The notes under the pieces were generated by a model, which worked only from the letters and a program-made list of their open reading frames with translations, was not told the origin of the DNA and did not search any database. 25,528 bases of DNA from Saprospiraceae bacterium (GTDB taxonomy: Bacteria > Bacteroidota > Bacteroidia > Chitinophagales > Saprospiraceae): assembly GCA_027031185.1 (NCBI GenBank), contig JALVEF010000384.1, positions 1 through 25,528 of the forward strand. Direction: 5' to 3'. Positions 14,208-21,734 of the stretch are shown here, piece after piece; position 1 is the stretch's first letter, and each line of letters begins with the position of its first letter. Made by a program: the position numbers and the translations under genes.

Positions 14208-14945
14208 ATGATACAACGCCTGGTCTTACCCTTCTTTTTTTGGCTCCTTCCTTTTTGTTTTTACGCGCAAGGGGCCGTTTATACACTAAAAGGCGGGCCG
14301 GTGCTGGGCCTTCAAAAATGGGACAACCAACTCGGGCAACGCAATCCGCTACTGGGATACCACCTTATCGCATCCATCGAAGAACTGACAGAAGACAATC
14401 GCTTTACCGTATTTGCCCAGGCAGGCTATCACACACGTGGCACATCTACCCGCACCACATTCTTGCTCTCCAACGGCACCCGGTATGACCAAACATTCGC
14501 CATCAAATTCTTTAACGCGTCTCTGGCCGCCGGGGCTAAAAAACGCTTCATCACATCCGGTAGCTTCACGCCCTACTATTTGCTGGGTGTTCGCGGCGAA
14601 TACACCGTCAAAACCAATCTGGACCAATTCGAGTCTTATAACCAATGTTACCCCATCTACCCCATTGACAACCCGGCCTATATAAAAAAATTTAACTACG
14701 GCGCCATCTTCGGTGGCGGCCTGGAATTTCCATTCAGCGATCTGGTAGGCGGCGTTATTGAGTTTACCGTCAACCCGGACTTTTCGTACCAGTACATCCA
14801 GCCCCGCGTGGACAATATTATCAACAACTGCGGCAACGGGGGCACGACCAACCCGGTCAGCATCCCCAAAAGAGAAATTACCAATCTGTCTTTTGAAATT
14901 TCCCTGGGCATCCGGCTTTTGCACAAAGTCGAGTACATGGACTGA
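14208..14945 (+). CDS. PorT-like outer-membrane beta-barrel protein
   Basis: 245 residues. Signal peptide MIQRLVLPFFFWLLPFCFYAQ, then alternating hydrophobic strands typical of an eight-stranded barrel (VYTLKGGPVLGLQKW, FTVFAQAGYHTRGTS, YYLLGVRGEYTVKT, FNYGAIFGGGLEFPF) and a final strand ITNLSFEISLGIRLL. It resembles the broad PorT/outer-membrane-beta-barrel family of Bacteroidota, but true PorT function cannot be claimed. Two cysteines (YNQCYPIYP and NNCGNGG) could form a surface disulfide. It follows dnaJ by 18 bp, and its TGA is separated by one base from the next ATG, so it is tightly coupled to the aspartoacylase-like gene. Confidence 0.75.
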   Translation: MIQRLVLPFFFWLLPFCFYAQGAVYTLKGGPVLGLQKWDNQLGQRNPLLGYHLIASIEELTEDNRFTVFAQAGYHTRGTSTRTTFLLSNGTRYDQTFAIKFFNASLAAGAKKRFITSGSFTPYYLLGVRGEYTVKTNLDQFESYNQCYPIYPIDNPAYIKKFNYGAIFGGGLEFPFSDLVGGVIEFTVNPDFSYQYIQPRVDNIINNCGNGGTTNPVSIPKREITNLSFEISLGIRLLHKVEYMD

Positions 14946-14946
14946 T

Positions 14947-15921
14947 ATGACACACGAGATCAAAACCGGCGGAGAAAGAGTCATCGGGCGCTATACCGGC
15001 AGCCGCGGTCCACTAATGATCGCAGTGGGCGGAATGCACGGTAACGAACCGGCCGGCATATCTGCCTTGCGGATATTGTTTGACATGCTCGAAAAAGAAC
15101 CCTCCGTCAACCCGGGATTCGAATTCAGGGGCCGGCTGGTAGGCCTTATCGGCAATATGGAAGCCTTCAGGCAGCGTAAACGCTATCTGACGCAGGATCT
15201 CAACCGGCTTTGGCTACCCGAATACATCGCAGAACTCACCCGAAAATCGCCTTCCCAGTGGCACAATGAAGACCGCCAACTGCTTGGCTTGCGCCAAACC
15301 ATCTTGGACGAAATTGAAAGCTACGGTCCCGAAAAAGTCGTCTTTGTGGATCTACACACCACATCGGCGGAAGATGGCATATTCTCCATTCCAATTGAGA
15401 CACCGGAAAGCATGGCTCTTGGTAAGGGCCTGCATGCACCCATTGTGGACAACTTCTCCAACTCATTGAGTGGCACGTTTATGCAGTTTTTCAATGACCT
15501 GGACCTCAGCGCTGACCGCGTCGCCATCAGCTTTGAATCCGGCAAACATGACGACCCGTTGTCTGTCAATCGTGCCGTGGCGGCCCTGGTCAATGCGCTC
15601 CGCTTTGTCGGCATGGTGCGCCCCGAGGACGTCGAAAGCCATCATGATGAGATACTCAAGGCTTACACCCGGCACTTGCCCAAGGTCGTACGCATGGCTT
15701 ACCGGCACCCGATCCGGCCCGGTGACGGATTTGAGATGAGGCCAGGCTACCGCAATTTCTCATCCGTCCGGAAGGGAGAGACGCTGGCCCATGATCACAA
15801 CGGCCCCATCGTGGCGCCGTTGAGCGGATACGTGCTAATGCCCTTGTATCAGACCCAAGGAGCCGAGGGCTTTTTCATCGCCGTGCCGCAAAATCAGGAA
15901 GACGTCTCAACAGCGTCCTAA
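14947..15921 (+). CDS. Succinylglutamate desuccinylase/aspartoacylase-family zinc hydrolase
   Basis: 324 residues. A carboxypeptidase-like M14 fold of the AstE/AspA branch, which removes acyl groups from amino acids. Zinc ligands are visible: H31 and E34 in GGMHGNEPAG, and H137 in VFVDLHTTS. The substrate motif DLNR (84-87) and a candidate general base E197 (AISFESGKHDD) are present. The C-terminal part (HDHNGPIVAPLSGYVLMPLYQTQGAEGFF) looks like the beta-sandwich lid of the family. It begins one base after the barrel gene's stop (TGA-T-ATG) and has no signal peptide, so it should be cytoplasmic. The true substrate is not known. The 3' end overlaps the convergent nudix gene by 47 bp. Confidence 0.85.
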   Translation: MTHEIKTGGERVIGRYTGSRGPLMIAVGGMHGNEPAGISALRILFDMLEKEPSVNPGFEFRGRLVGLIGNMEAFRQRKRYLTQDLNRLWLPEYIAELTRKSPSQWHNEDRQLLGLRQTILDEIESYGPEKVVFVDLHTTSAEDGIFSIPIETPESMALGKGLHAPIVDNFSNSLSGTFMQFFNDLDLSADRVAISFESGKHDDPLSVNRAVAALVNALRFVGMVRPEDVESHHDEILKAYTRHLPKVVRMAYRHPIRPGDGFEMRPGYRNFSSVRKGETLAHDHNGPIVAPLSGYVLMPLYQTQGAEGFFIAVPQNQEDVSTAS

Positions 15922-16522
15922 ACTCGCTCAAAATCATCGCCGTCGCGCCCCACACCACCTGATTGGAAAAAGCAAAATACGGCACATCGCACAGCAGATG
16001 ACCCCGTACCCTCAAATCGCACTTCCTTTGAAAACTGCCGTCCAGTAATTGGCTTAGCGGCACGTAAAACAACGCATCTACCTCATCATCGGCCTTGGAA
16101 AAGGAAGGTTTTGTCGGCTTTAGGCCGACAAAGGGATGTATGAGAAACCTGCTCACATTGACGTACAGTGGTGTCAATGGGCCGAGGACTTCTTCCGGCG
16201 ACAGGCTTACACCGGTTTCCTCCTGCATCTCCCGCATAGCCGCAGCCAGTAGCGATTCGCCCGGCTCTTGTTTTCCACCGGGCAAGCCCACTTGGGCGCT
16301 GTGCGGGTCCAATGGATGCGCCCGGCGCCGAATCAGCACAAAATGCCAGTCCTCACCATCCGGAAATAGTAACAACATCACGGCGGCGGGTCGCGCCGCC
16401 GTGGGTACCTGTGCATACAGACTGCCCGATCGGGGCGCCATAGACAGCTGTGCGGGGCGCCCGGGCAAGTCACTTTCTTGCAGGAGCCGGCGAAGCCGGC
16501 CTATCCATTGGGGAGCTGCCAT
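15875..16522 (-). CDS. Nudix hydrolase, probable CoA pyrophosphatase
   Basis: 215 residues. The full Nudix box GGKQEPGESLLAAAMREMQEETGV (82-105) matches Gx5Ex7REUxEExGU. The upstream segment LIRRRAHPLDPHSAQVGLPGG matches the CoA-diphosphatase signature (LxxRSxxLxxHxGxVxxPGG), so cleavage of CoA to phosphopantetheine and ADP is likely. ATG 16522 is chosen; the frame also has a TTG at 16531, which would leave only two bases after the preceding gene. That gene, a small lipoprotein, stops 11 bp upstream. An internal perfect hairpin (16110-16118 / 16124-16132) lies in the coding region. Confidence 0.88.
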   Translation of the reverse strand: MAAPQWIGRLRRLLQESDLPGRPAQLSMAPRSGSLYAQVPTAARPAAVMLLLFPDGEDWHFVLIRRRAHPLDPHSAQVGLPGGKQEPGESLLAAAMREMQEETGVSLSPEEVLGPLTPLYVNVSRFLIHPFVGLKPTKPSFSKADDEVDALFYVPLSQLLDGSFQRKCDLRVRGHLLCDVPYFAFSNQVVWGATAMILSEFRTLLRRLPDFAARR

Positions 16523-16533
16523 CTCACTCAATC

Positions 16534-16722
16534 TTAATGGCGCATCTTGCGTCGCATCTTGCGGGGAAACAGATGGCTCCTTGTTTTGGTCCGCTTAAAC
16601 TCGCCCTTGCGATTGGTCTTGGGACGCAGATTCTCCGTGGCCGGACAACCACTCTTGCGATGACAGGACGTTAAGGTGGTCGCAAGTACCATCAATAATA
16701 CCAACAAAACCCAGCTACGCAT
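16534..16722 (-). CDS. Small basic lipoprotein, Bacteroidota family of unknown function
   Basis: 62 residues from ATG 16722. Residues 1-20 form a lipoprotein signal ending TTLTSC (lipobox Cys). The mature part begins CHRKSGCPATENLRPK and is highly basic (ending SHLFPRKMRRKMRH). The SGCPATEN motif resembles tiny lipoproteins I recall from other Bacteroidota, with no known function. The nudix start is 11 bp downstream on the same strand, so they form one unit. The longer frame from 16746 would put eight residues before the signal peptide and is rejected. Confidence 0.6.
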   Translation of the reverse strand: MRSWVLLVLLMVLATTLTSCHRKSGCPATENLRPKTNRKGEFKRTKTRSHLFPRKMRRKMRH

Positions 16723-16891
16723 ATTTGGTGACATTTGGGTACTCAAACGAAATGTACGGGTAATTGTTGGCCCGGGCTATCACTCAATTTATGAGCTTAC
16801 TCCAAAAAATCCGGCTTATTGTTTCTTCGTTTCCTCGATTCTTCGATTCTTCAATTGATCATAAATCCAGGCAGAAGAAAATTTGGGGTGG

Positions 16892-16920
16892 GCTCACGCA
16901 GCGTATTTATTAGAGTGAGC
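16892..16920 (-). terminator. Weak hairpin after hemD
   Basis: GCTCAC (16892-16897) and GTGAGC (16915-16920) pair around a 17-nt AT-rich loop directly after the hemD stop. There is no T-run, so the call is tentative. The rest of 16723-16891 holds only a short tandem CGATTCTT repeat (about 16837-16852). Confidence 0.3.
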
Positions 16921-17712
16921 TTATTTATTCTTTTCCAGCGTCTTTTTGATGTAATCTTCGATGGCCATGGTCATGGAGCGAAACTTGGGCGTGGGAGCCG
17001 CAATATTGACAAATAGCCCGTGGGCTTCTGCCGCTGCTTTGGTCTTTTCGCCAAATACGGCGATTCGCGTTTTATTTTGCGCAAAGTCGGGGAAGTTGGA
17101 ATAAAGCGACTCCAGCTCCAGCGGGCTATAAAAAACCAATATGTCATAAAATATGTCTCGCAAGTCCGACAAGTCACTAGGTACGGAGCGATACATCAGG
17201 GCTTCTGTGACCTCGACACCCAACTCTCTAAAGTAGTTGGGGATGGCATCGGTCGTGATATTAGATTTGGGGAACAAAAACTTTTCGTCCTTAAAACGAA
17301 GGATGTATTTTTCGATATCCCGGATACTGCGCTCTCCTACAAATACCTTGCGCTTGCGCATCTTGGTAAACTTCTTGATATAAGAAGCGACGGCCTCATT
17401 GGCGCAGAAATAGCGCCAGTCGGGATCTACCCTCAAACGCATTTCCTTGACCATCCGAAAAAAGTGCTCAATGGCTGTCCTGCTCAAAAAGACAAAGGCC
17501 GTATGCTCATCTATATAGACGCGCTGCTCTCTAAATTCCTTAGCGGTAAGGCCTTCTACATGGATAAACGGCCGGTAGTCTATTTTTAGGTCATACTTTT
17601 TCTCCAAATCCAGATACGGATTACCGCGTGATGGAACCGGCTGGGAGATCAATATGGTTTTGACGGGGGCATATGTTTCTTTGACTGTGTTTTTGGTATT
17701 CTTTCTCGTCAT
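16921..17712 (-). CDS. hemD: Uroporphyrinogen-III synthase
   Basis: 263 residues. HemD cyclises hydroxymethylbilane with inversion of ring D to make uroporphyrinogen III, the precursor of haem and sirohaem. The Bacteroidota-type N-terminus is clear (VKTILISQPVPSRGNPYLDLEKKYDLKIDYRPFIHVEGLTAKEF). It is followed by the two-lobe pattern: TAFVFLSRTAIEHFFRM (about 72-88), FLFPKSNITTDAIPNYF in the hinge lobe and the final IAVFGEKTKAAAEAHGL. Sequence is weakly conserved in this family and catalysis uses few fixed residues, so identity rests on overall pattern. It follows the DUF4271 gene by 138 bp, a pairing I recall from other Bacteroidota. Confidence 0.85.
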   Translation of the reverse strand: MTRKNTKNTVKETYAPVKTILISQPVPSRGNPYLDLEKKYDLKIDYRPFIHVEGLTAKEFREQRVYIDEHTAFVFLSRTAIEHFFRMVKEMRLRVDPDWRYFCANEAVASYIKKFTKMRKRKVFVGERSIRDIEKYILRFKDEKFLFPKSNITTDAIPNYFRELGVEVTEALMYRSVPSDLSDLRDIFYDILVFYSPLELESLYSNFPDFAQNKTRIAVFGEKTKAAAEAHGLFVNIAAPTPKFRSMTMAIEDYIKKTLEKNK

Positions 17713-17791
17713 GGATGTGCTTTTATGCTGCTAAGGGCTTGGTACATGGAGCCGTTTCGCTGCACTGACTCCAAGAAAGCCGACCCGCTCC

Positions 17792-17816
17792 CGACGCCAA
17801 CCGGCACCCGGCGTCG
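17792..17816 (-). terminator. Hairpin between the DUF4271 gene and hemD
   Basis: CGACGCC (17792-17798) and GGCGTCG (17810-17816) form a 7-bp GC-rich stem with an 11-nt loop, 35 bp after the DUF4271 stop. No T-run follows on the minus strand, so it may only attenuate read-through into hemD. No -7 box for hemD is visible in this gap. Confidence 0.35.
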
Positions 17817-17850
17817 ACCTAAATAGCTACGCCAAAACAGCTACAGATGT

Positions 17851-18744
17851 TCAATCCATTCCGGCACTGAGTCGCCACAACCATTTCAGAATCACCAGTG
17901 CCGGAACCGCTTCGAGAGTGCAAAGGTACATAAAAAAATTGAATTTGTTGCGCAAAATCCGCTGTGACGTGGACCCCACACCAATGAATATCCGGTATAT
18001 GAAAGCGACCCCGATGATCAGGACCCCAAGCCCGAGCGCCCACTGTTGGATCCCCCCTGGCCCATAAGCAAGCAACAAGTCCAAAGGGAAAAGCGTAAGG
18101 CCCAACAAGCTATTAAAAATTGCTACCAGAAACGTGATCTTTTTGATGTCCTTGCGAAGTTGAAAGATCCGCCCAAGTGCAATCAACGATGCCATTTTGC
18201 CTATGGAAAAAGCTGATACGCCTAGCACTATCAGCAAAAAGTGACCCAAATCAGAATCACCCAGCCAAGACATCCGAATCGCAGCGAGATAGATAAAGAA
18301 GCCAAGACTAAAATAATAAAAAACATTCAACGCAATACTCAGCGGTGTAGCTGAGCGGCTATGATTGCGATATACGATATGAAACGGTCCGGCGCCCTCC
18401 AATACTCTCGTAAAGGCCTGCACAGCGCTCCTTCCCCAGGGCAATACCAGCGCCAGAAAAACGGTCATACCCACTACCAACCAAAACGTAAAACCACCCA
18501 CTGTCCAGGTCTTGGCTATCACCTCCGTGGTAATAGGGTCATTGGCACGCCGCGGTACTGCTCCCTGCCGATTAATATCAAATGGATTGGTAGAGGCGGT
18601 AGCCGGGGTATCCGGGCGAGAGTGCTGCTTGACCCGCTGGACAAGCTCAAACGGATTGTTGGCATCCACCTGGGCATAAAGCCCCGGAGACGCAAAAAGC
18701 CCGCACACTAAGGACCAATACAAAACTGGCAGTAATTTTCGCAT
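17851..18744 (-). CDS. DUF4271 multi-pass membrane protein
   Basis: 297 residues from ATG 18744. A signal peptide (MRKLLPVLYWSLVCGLFASPGLYAQ) is followed by a short periplasmic stretch with NPFELVQR and NPFDINR motifs. About six to seven membrane segments then run to the C-terminus (first: FTFWLVVGMTVFLALVLPWG, about 95-115). The conserved NKFNFFMYLCTLEAVPALVILKWL end is typical of DUF4271, a Bacteroidota-specific family of unknown function often beside hemD. The longer open frame to 18819 would run into the mobile element at 18777 and is rejected. The -7 box leaves only five bases before the ATG. Confidence 0.8.
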   Translation of the reverse strand: MRKLLPVLYWSLVCGLFASPGLYAQVDANNPFELVQRVKQHSRPDTPATASTNPFDINRQGAVPRRANDPITTEVIAKTWTVGGFTFWLVVGMTVFLALVLPWGRSAVQAFTRVLEGAGPFHIVYRNHSRSATPLSIALNVFYYFSLGFFIYLAAIRMSWLGDSDLGHFLLIVLGVSAFSIGKMASLIALGRIFQLRKDIKKITFLVAIFNSLLGLTLFPLDLLLAYGPGGIQQWALGLGVLIIGVAFIYRIFIGVGSTSQRILRNKFNFFMYLCTLEAVPALVILKWLWRLSAGMD

Positions 18745-18749
18745 GCATG

Positions 18750-18757
18750 CAAAGTTA
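18750..18757 (-). promoter_or_regulatory. Putative -7 box of the DUF4271 gene
   Basis: Minus-strand TAACTTTG matches TAnnTTTG exactly. The ATG is only five bases downstream (18745-18749 between), so the transcript would be nearly leaderless. The mobile-element terminus at 18777 lies 19 bp upstream, where the -33 box is expected, and supplies TTAC there. Confidence 0.45.
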
Positions 18758-18776
18758 GTGCTATTCGTATTCCCGT

Positions 18777-18939
18777 GTAACTGTTTAGGTGCTCCTGTTT
18801 TTAGGGATAAAATAGGCATTTTCGTGGATGTCGAAGGTAAAATTTTCGATGTGTAGCACCGCTACATGAGAAAATTTTACCAAAGACAGGCGCGAAAAGG
18901 CCATTTTAGCACAAAAACAGAGGGTACCTAAACAGTTAC
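18777..18939. mobile_element. 163-bp MITE with GTAA termini and 8-bp target duplication, IS66-like
   Basis: The element starts GTAACTGTTTAGGT and ends with its exact complement, ACCTAAACAGTTAC. The two halves of about 80 bp pair almost throughout, with GGTAAAATTTTC / GAAAATTTTACC perfect near the centre and an ACC loop at 18858-18860. It has no coding capacity. ATTCCCGT occurs directly before (18769-18776) and directly after (18940-18947), an exact 8-bp target duplication. GTAA termini with 8-bp duplication are the known signature of the IS66 family, so it was probably mobilised by an IS66-type transposase, none of which is encoded here. The rest of the gap (18948-19015) shows nothing. Confidence 0.85.
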
Positions 18940-19015
18940 ATTCCCGTAAGCTATTTGCCTTCGGTTTTTAGACAGCACCGCTCGCAAGCAATATACGGGT
19001 GTCCGGACTGCGCAC

Positions 19016-21640
19016 TCAAAGCTCAATCTCCCCATCAAAATCAATCAAGACCTCATCGTCCCCTCCCGGAGCATTGGGAGAATCTCCCATTTTACCGGGA
19101 GCGTCACCTGACGAATGATCGGGCGTAATATCAGGCAAGTATTCATCATCCGCTGTGCTGGACGGCAGGTAGGCCGTAATCTTAACAGGCGTATCCCCGA
19201 ATTCTTTCTTCAATTCCCGCCGGATGCGTTTCTTTCTGTTCTCTTCACGCTGGAAGACCTTTTTGACGGTGCGCTTGTCCGTTTTGTAAGTAAACTTATC
19301 CGTCGTGCCGCGAATCGTGTAGTACAGATTGAACCATCCCTTCCGATGCGCCGGTTGAATCTGACCGGTATGCCTCCGGAATTTATTGGCCAGAATCTGC
19401 GCAGCATTTACCTTTATGTTGTAAGCTATTTTATTGTCAAAGCTATGCTGGCCGGCCACAAAAAGATTGGCCGCATTGGACTGGATAAACATCGTGGGGA
19501 TATAGACCTTGGACTTCTTGATCTCCATCCAGTTGGTCAAATCCTTGAACCGGATATGCCGCAAATCCTGCACCTTGACAAAAGATGCAAAATTTTCCAT
19601 CATCTTGAAGCGGATGAGTTCGCCGTTTCGTATATGCATCTCGGCCAGTGCAGTCAACCGATCCGTAAGGAAATTCCCTTTTTCATCCCAAAATGCATGG
19701 ATGATAATCCGGGCGTCCATCTTCCCTTTGAGATTGCGGTAAGTAATAAACTGCTGACCGAAATTGTGTGTCTGCCGGAAAAATTCCCGTACATCCACAT
19801 CGGAAACCACGAGTAATACGTCCATGCGAGGCGCAACGGATAAATGAGCCACACCTTCTATACCAAAGGAACCCTCCATACCATCGGCATCACCGGTAAG
19901 ACTGACCTCCTCTCCGTCAAATACCAATTTGCCCTCAAAATCGGACCCTTGGATATCATCATAAGAGAAGCGATCCACCGCGATGACAATCTTACCATCT
20001 AAGTACTGTGCAAAATCCCTTTGCCCCCGGTCACGACCGGAGTGAACCTTTTTCTCCTCGTCATCTTTTGATTCACCGGCAGTGTCCGGCATTACCAGTG
20101 CCAAAAACGCCTTGACATCTACTTCCTTCGCCTCAATGTTAAAGTCAAAGTGCAGTTTGGGTGGCCAGCGACCGGAAGAATCCGCCAATAGTACCGGCAG
20201 ATAATCTTCCAGTGAGCCCTTGATGTGAATGTCTTCCCCGACCCCATCCAACTTGACACCGTCAAAGATGAGTTTATTGCCCTTTACTTGTATCGCCCCC
20301 TTGTCAATGGTTATTTTCTGATTGTGGAGCGACAGGGAAGTATCATCCATGCCAATCTGCCCTGACAAATGCGCACGGGCAATTGTCCGGGTATTTTTCA
20401 GATCGGCAAGAGCCCCTTGGATCGAACAATTGTTCAGCGACAAATTGCCCTCACCTGTCAAGGTCTCATCTCCCAAAAAACCGGTCAGCAGGGCCACCGG
20501 CAGTACACCCTGTAGCGAACAATCCACATAGGGCTTGCGCTTGATGTCTTTGATGACAAGTTTGCCACGGAGCGTCCGGTCTTTGATCATGGCTTTGATG
20601 GCAGGGATTTTGAGCGCAGCATGACGGCCAACAGACGTATAGCGACCATTGAAAGAGAAGTTGCGCACCGGGGTAGTCAACTTGCCTCCATAAATCTTAC
20701 CCTTGTGGACACCAAAACGGAAATTCAGGTCCGGTGATGACCTGGCGGACAGCAATCCCTTGACGGTCCCGTCAAAGCGCAGTTTACCGGTTGTCTTGAC
20801 ACCGTAGAGTTTTTGTTGTGCTTCCTTCGGAAGCAACCGGAATAAGGAGGCGAGCGCAGCGTCACGGGCATTGAGCGCCAGGTCAAAGTCCACGCCGCGT
20901 TTGGTATTTTGGACTTTGCCGGTGATACCAAACTCACTATCCGCAAAAAACAGGTCACCGTGCTTAAAGCGATACGTATCCCTATCCAGGTCTATGACCA
21001 GTTCGGCATCATAACCGATATCCGCACCTTCCAAATAACGCTTACCACCCGTTTCGTAAAAGGCAATCACCCCATTGGTATGAGTCTTCATATTGAAACG
21101 GGATGCTGAAAACAGACCCGAGAATACCGCATCCGAAATCACGGCGCGACACAGGCGGTCCGCCTTTTCGTCTTCGTATATCAACTCCAGGTCGGAAAGT
21201 GTGGCCTTGCGGATGGCAAACGCCTTGGACGAGGAAGAGGACGTGCCGGATGACTTGACAATGTCGTAGTTGGGACGGCCTTTGCGGTCATAAGAGAGAT
21301 ACAAGGCCCCATTGTCCACCAGGATGGACTTGATGTCAATGTGATCTTTGAACAATGAAAACAAGCCGAAACGAAAAGCAATCTTGTCGGCTTCCAGCAA
21401 GTTGTGCCCCCGGATATCTTTGACCCGTACCTTTTTGAAGTTGAGCGAGGCACTGGGGAAGGCGCTAAACAGCTCAATGTTGAAGTCGCCGACTTTCATT
21501 TCGGTTTTGAGATGCCGCTGGATGTCCGCCAATACGGTCCGGCCTATTTGCTTACTAAAAAGTGCACCAATCAACACCGATAACCCGACCAGTGCGATCA
21601 ACGAGAAGAGCAGAATTTTGAGTATTTTCTTAAAGGACAT
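19016..21640 (-). CDS. AsmA-like envelope protein
   Basis: 874 residues from ATG 21640 (a GTG two codons earlier is less likely). One N-terminal membrane helix (about 5-30: ILKILLFSLIALVGLSVLIGALFS) is followed by the AsmA start (IGRTVLADIQRHLKTEMKVGDFNIELFSAFPSASLNFKKVRVKD) and a long periplasmic series of beta-strands. A second AsmA-type region is seen around 520-780 (GKIVIAVDRFSYDDIQGSDFEGKLVFDGEEVSLTG, LKGKMDARIIIHAFWDEKGNF). The C-terminus is a basic helix, then an acidic low-complexity tail (ending DFDGEIEL). AsmA-family proteins are thought to bridge the periplasm in phospholipid or LPS transport; the role here is inferred. A large hairpin sits directly before the start codon. Confidence 0.85.
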   Translation of the reverse strand: MSFKKILKILLFSLIALVGLSVLIGALFSKQIGRTVLADIQRHLKTEMKVGDFNIELFSAFPSASLNFKKVRVKDIRGHNLLEADKIAFRFGLFSLFKDHIDIKSILVDNGALYLSYDRKGRPNYDIVKSSGTSSSSSKAFAIRKATLSDLELIYEDEKADRLCRAVISDAVFSGLFSASRFNMKTHTNGVIAFYETGGKRYLEGADIGYDAELVIDLDRDTYRFKHGDLFFADSEFGITGKVQNTKRGVDFDLALNARDAALASLFRLLPKEAQQKLYGVKTTGKLRFDGTVKGLLSARSSPDLNFRFGVHKGKIYGGKLTTPVRNFSFNGRYTSVGRHAALKIPAIKAMIKDRTLRGKLVIKDIKRKPYVDCSLQGVLPVALLTGFLGDETLTGEGNLSLNNCSIQGALADLKNTRTIARAHLSGQIGMDDTSLSLHNQKITIDKGAIQVKGNKLIFDGVKLDGVGEDIHIKGSLEDYLPVLLADSSGRWPPKLHFDFNIEAKEVDVKAFLALVMPDTAGESKDDEEKKVHSGRDRGQRDFAQYLDGKIVIAVDRFSYDDIQGSDFEGKLVFDGEEVSLTGDADGMEGSFGIEGVAHLSVAPRMDVLLVVSDVDVREFFRQTHNFGQQFITYRNLKGKMDARIIIHAFWDEKGNFLTDRLTALAEMHIRNGELIRFKMMENFASFVKVQDLRHIRFKDLTNWMEIKKSKVYIPTMFIQSNAANLFVAGQHSFDNKIAYNIKVNAAQILANKFRRHTGQIQPAHRKGWFNLYYTIRGTTDKFTYKTDKRTVKKVFQREENRKKRIRRELKKEFGDTPVKITAYLPSSTADDEYLPDITPDHSSGDAPGKMGDSPNAPGGDDEVLIDFDGEIEL

Positions 21641-21645
21641 GGGCA

Positions 21646-21705
21646 CGTTATAGCAATTTGGTACGGTAAGCGGCCGGGCGGCCGCTTACCGTTTCTGCTA
21701 TAACG
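21646..21705. terminator. 60-bp double-stem hairpin between the giant gene and the asmA-like gene
   Basis: An inner stem of 13 perfect pairs (21663-21675 / 21680-21692, loop GGGC) sits inside an outer stem of 10 perfect pairs (CGTTATAGCA 21646-21655 / TGCTATAACG 21696-21705). There is an internal loop of 7 and 3 bases. It follows the giant gene's stop by 29 bp and ends five bases before the asmA-like ATG. No T-run follows it on the minus strand. It could terminate the upstream transcript, or act as a 5' leader structure for the asmA-like mRNA. Confidence 0.6.
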
Positions 21706-21734
21706 CATGATACTTTTTTATGTTTTGTCCCGGA

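Noticed and set aside
14349..14984. 211-codon open frame on - opposite the barrel gene
   Set aside because: Antisense to a gene with signal peptide and barrel strands; no start signals of its own.
16110..16132. Perfect 9-bp hairpin TTTGTCGGC / GCCGACAAA inside the nudix gene
   Set aside because: It lies well within coding sequence (GLKPTKPSF) and is not at a gene end; likely chance, though it could be checked for conservation.
16837..16852. Tandem CGATTCTT pair in the 16723-16920 gap
   Set aside because: Only two 8-bp copies in AT-rich intergenic DNA; too small to call a repeat array or binding site.
18745..18819. Upstream extension of the DUF4271 gene
   Set aside because: It would begin inside the mobile element and place 25 polar residues before a clear signal peptide.
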